Part shown: in pieces, positions 62,013 through 64,000 of the stretch
Numbering within the stretch: position 1 is the first letter of the stretch
Layout of the letters: each line of letters opens with the position of its first letter
From: Streptomyces sp. B93
GTDB lineage: Bacteria; Actinomycetota; Actinomycetes; Streptomycetales; Streptomycetaceae
Length of the DNA stretch: 64,000 nucleotides
NCBI RefSeq assembly: GCF_018070565.1
Contig: NZ_JAGPXL010000007.1
Location: forward strand, 124,001 to 188,000
Reading direction: 5' to 3'
The notes under the pieces: generated by a model
Told to the model about the DNA's origin: nothing
What the model saw: the letters and a program-made list of their open reading frames with translations, nothing else
Databases searched by the model: none
Made by a program: the position numbers and the translations under genes

Positions 62013-62792
62013 ATGGCACGAGTCTCAGACGACGGGAACAGCGGGACCAGCGCGGCCGAGGCCGCCGGTGGCGGGCGCGAGCAGACGCGGCAGCGGGTCA
62101 TCGACGCGGCCATCGACCTGCTCACGCGTGGCGGGCGCGACGCCGTCACCACACGTGCGGTCGCCGACGCGGCGGGACTGCAACCGCCCGCCATCTACCG
62201 GCTGTTCGGCGACAAGGACGGCCTGCTCGACGCGGTGGCCGAGCACGGCTTCGCCGCGTTCCTGGCGTCCAAGCACATCGACCCCGACCCCGCCGACCCC
62301 ATCGCGGACCTGAGGGCGGGCTGGGACGTGGCGGTCGAGTTCGGGCTGGCCAACCCGGCGCTGTACACGCTGATGTACAGCGAGCCGACACGGACCACGA
62401 CGGCCGCGCACGCGGCCGGTATGGAGATCCTCAGGGGCCGGGTCCGGCGACTGGCCGCCGGTGGCTGGCTCCGCGTCGACGAGGACCTCGCGGTCCAGAT
62501 CATCCACGCCACGGCGCGCGGAGCGGTGCTCACCTGGCTGTCACTGCCGGAAAGAGAACGGCGCCCGGCCCTCTTGTCCGCCCTTCGGGAGTCCATGGTC
62601 ACGGCCGTGACGGGCCGGCGGCCCGCCGTACGGGACACCGGCCCCGCGGGCGCCGCCCGCGCCCTGCGCGCCGCCCTGCCGGACCAGACGAGCCTCAGCG
62701 GCGCGGAGCAGCACCTGCTGCGGGAGTGGCTGGACCGGCTGGCGACGACGAAGGAGTCCTGGCCCGCGCGACAGCCCATCGTGGACGGATGA
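62013..62792 (+). CDS. TetR-family transcriptional regulator
   Basis: 259 aa from ATG 62013; no ribosome binding site is visible, so the message may be leaderless. RQRVIDAAIDLLTRGGRDAVTTRAVADAAGLQPPAIYRLFGDKDGLLDAV is the N-terminal helix-turn-helix region. The C-terminal ligand domain is of the TetR_C type; ligand unknown. Probably represses itself and the divergent reductase via the palindrome at 61965. Overlaps the hydrolase gene by 4 nt. Confidence 0.92.
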   Translation: MARVSDDGNSGTSAAEAAGGGREQTRQRVIDAAIDLLTRGGRDAVTTRAVADAAGLQPPAIYRLFGDKDGLLDAVAEHGFAAFLASKHIDPDPADPIADLRAGWDVAVEFGLANPALYTLMYSEPTRTTTAAHAAGMEILRGRVRRLAAGGWLRVDEDLAVQIIHATARGAVLTWLSLPERERRPALLSALRESMVTAVTGRRPAVRDTGPAGAARALRAALPDQTSLSGAEQHLLREWLDRLATTKESWPARQPIVDG

Positions 62793-63886
62793 CGATGCCC
62801 TCACTTCAGGAGAAGGTCCAACGCGTCCTCGACGAACTCGTCGGGACCGGAGCCGAGACGGGTTTGCAGGTGGTGGTCCTCCACCGAGGTGCCCCTGTCG
62901 TCGACGCGGTCGCCGGTGTCGCCGACGGCCGGACCGGGCGCGAGGTGACCCCGAAGACCCCGTTCTTCGGCTTCTCCACCGGCAAGGTCATGACGTCGCT
63001 GATCGCTCACCTGCTCGTCGGGTCCGGCGCTGTCGGGTACGACACCCCGGTGGCCGACGTGTGGCCGGAGTTCGGCGCCCACGGCAAGGAGACGGCGACG
63101 CTCCGGCACGTGCTCACGCACTCGGTCGGCGTTCCGGCGATGCCGCGGGACATCGGCCCCGCCGACCTGGCCGACTGGTCACGGGTGTGCACCGCGATCG
63201 CCGACGCCGAACCACGGTGGCGCCCCGGGACCGAGACCGGGTACCACTCGTTCACCTACGGCTTCCTCGTCGGGGAGATCGCGCGCCGGGTGACGGGCAG
63301 GCCGATGCGGCAGCTCCTGCGGGAACGGATCACCGGGCCCCTCGGCCTCGACCGTGAGCTGTATTTCGGTGTGCCCGGGACGGACCTGCCCCGGCTGGCA
63401 CGACTCGAGGACGCCGTACCGAGCCCGGCGGCCCCGCCCGACGCCGACGGCGTCCTCGCCCCCTGGGAGACGCGGCCGACCGCGGCCATGGGCAACAGCC
63501 CCGCGATCCTCCAGGGGGACATCCCGTCCGTCGGCACCTTCACCGCGCGGGGTATGGCCGCCATGAACGCCGCGGTCCTCGACGGTCGGCTCGTCGACGC
63601 CCACCAGCTCGGGGAGCTGACGGCGGTGGCCTTCGAGGGCACCGACCAGGTTTTCGGCACCCCTGCGCGACTGGCCCTGGGCTACCCCCTCGGCCGCATC
63701 GGCACACGGCCGGAGGAAACCCCGGCCACCTTCGGCTGGGTCGGCGGTGGCGGCAGCTACGTCTACGCCGACACGGCCACGGGCGTTTCCTTCGCCATGA
63801 CCAAGAACCGCCTCACCCCCCACTTCGACACCGCCCGGCGACTCGCGGACCTGACCGCGGCAGCGATCACGTCACGGGGCCACTGA
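62789..63886 (+). CDS. Serine hydrolase of the beta-lactamase (class C/EstB) family
   Basis: 365 aa from ATG 62789 (ATGA overlap with tetR). FSTGK gives the SxxK catalytic pair; YHSFTYG occupies the YxN position, with Ser in place of Asn, as in esterases of family VIII; a late WVGGGGSYVY matches the KTG-equivalent region. No signal peptide, arguing for an intracellular esterase rather than a secreted beta-lactamase. Co-expressed with its regulator. Confidence 0.9.
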   Translation: MTMPSLQEKVQRVLDELVGTGAETGLQVVVLHRGAPVVDAVAGVADGRTGREVTPKTPFFGFSTGKVMTSLIAHLLVGSGAVGYDTPVADVWPEFGAHGKETATLRHVLTHSVGVPAMPRDIGPADLADWSRVCTAIADAEPRWRPGTETGYHSFTYGFLVGEIARRVTGRPMRQLLRERITGPLGLDRELYFGVPGTDLPRLARLEDAVPSPAAPPDADGVLAPWETRPTAAMGNSPAILQGDIPSVGTFTARGMAAMNAAVLDGRLVDAHQLGELTAVAFEGTDQVFGTPARLALGYPLGRIGTRPEETPATFGWVGGGGSYVYADTATGVSFAMTKNRLTPHFDTARRLADLTAAAITSRGH

Positions 63887-63955
63887 CAGGGCTCTGACCT
63901 GGGGAAACGGTGGCGATTCTTGCACCGGGCATGAGTCACCCGTCAAAATGGTGAT

Positions 63956-64000
63956 GTGAATCTTGACCATGTCTTCGTATGCGGCCACCCGGCGCTCGAC
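63956..64000 (+). CDS. Start of a probable CGNR zinc-finger regulator (cut by window edge)
   Basis: GTG 63956 opens a frame to the window end: VNLDHVFVCGHPALD. 'HVFVCGHPALDF' is the typical start of ABATE-domain/CGNR zinc-finger regulators in Streptomyces. Only 15 codons are visible, so the call rests on that short resemblance. Confidence 0.5.
   Translation, partial: MNLDHVFVCGHPALD

Noticed and set aside
1..64000. tRNA, rRNA, CRISPR array, insertion sequence, prophage or attachment site
   Set aside because: I found no cloverleaf-like sequence, regularly spaced repeats, transposase, integrase or structural phage genes on either strand by reading; a dedicated scan could still find a short RNA gene.

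Overview
This 64 kb window is a piece of a Streptomyces-type actinomycete chromosome. The evidence is very high GC with G/C-rich third codon positions, many GTG starts, stop/start (ATGA, GTGA) couplings, near-absence of TTA codons, a SARP regulator, an MbtH protein, a CebR-like operator and a RavA/ViaA pair. I saw no rRNA, tRNA, CRISPR array, transposase or integrase.

Layout. (1) 1-4.9 kb: a leftward three-gene set, WD40 propeller, 965-aa DUF6603-like protein and a protein cut by the window edge; function unknown. (2) 5.5-12.1 kb: envelope-degrading enzymes without visible signal peptides (DUF2235/Tle1-like lipase, phospholipase D, lysozyme-like protein, lytic transglycosylase-like protein, M23 endopeptidase) around a SARP gene; three heptamers at exact 11-bp period precede the last two genes. 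(3) 12.2-16.9 kb: leftward metallo-beta-lactamase-fold protein plus three different alpha/beta hydrolases, facing an AraC-type regulator.

(4) 17.0-38.8 kb is the most interesting part: a biosynthetic cluster I do not recognise. It has MbtH, a two-module NRPS (A-T-C-A-T), a stand-alone thioesterase-like hydrolase, a TetM/OtrA-type ribosome-protection GTPase, a P450 lacking the usual I-helix acid, a 56-aa acidic peptide with its own AT-rich leader and a strong hairpin behind it, an M3 zinc peptidase, an O-methyltransferase carrying a TTA codon, a TPR-like protein, an eight-bladed propeller, an SDR and a class III aminotransferase. Facing these are a KAS III-like enzyme with apparently exchanged His/Asn active-site residues, a second M3 peptidase, a MATE exporter and a PaiB-like flavoprotein. 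I propose a peptide natural product combining NRPS and ribosomal-peptide logic whose target may be the ribosome; this is inference.

(5) 39.1-49.7 kb: Cmx-like efflux pump, pirin, AhpD-like protein, a PAS/GAF/PP2C phosphatase, membrane proteins, a Rieske oxygenase and an aspartic-protease lipoprotein. (6) 49.8-52.7 kb: RavA-ViaA-like pair. (7) 52.8-59.7 kb: secreted CBM2-bearing PQQ-type sugar dehydrogenase behind a CebR-like box, then a leftward set with gluconokinase, glucose-6-phosphate dehydrogenase, GH15 hydrolase, universal stress protein and a lipoprotein, suggesting extracellular sugar oxidation feeding gluconate and pentose-phosphate metabolism. (8) 59.9-64 kb: DoxX protein, small proteins, NmrA-type reductase divergent from a TetR regulator coupled to a serine hydrolase, and the first codons of a probable CGNR zinc-finger regulator.
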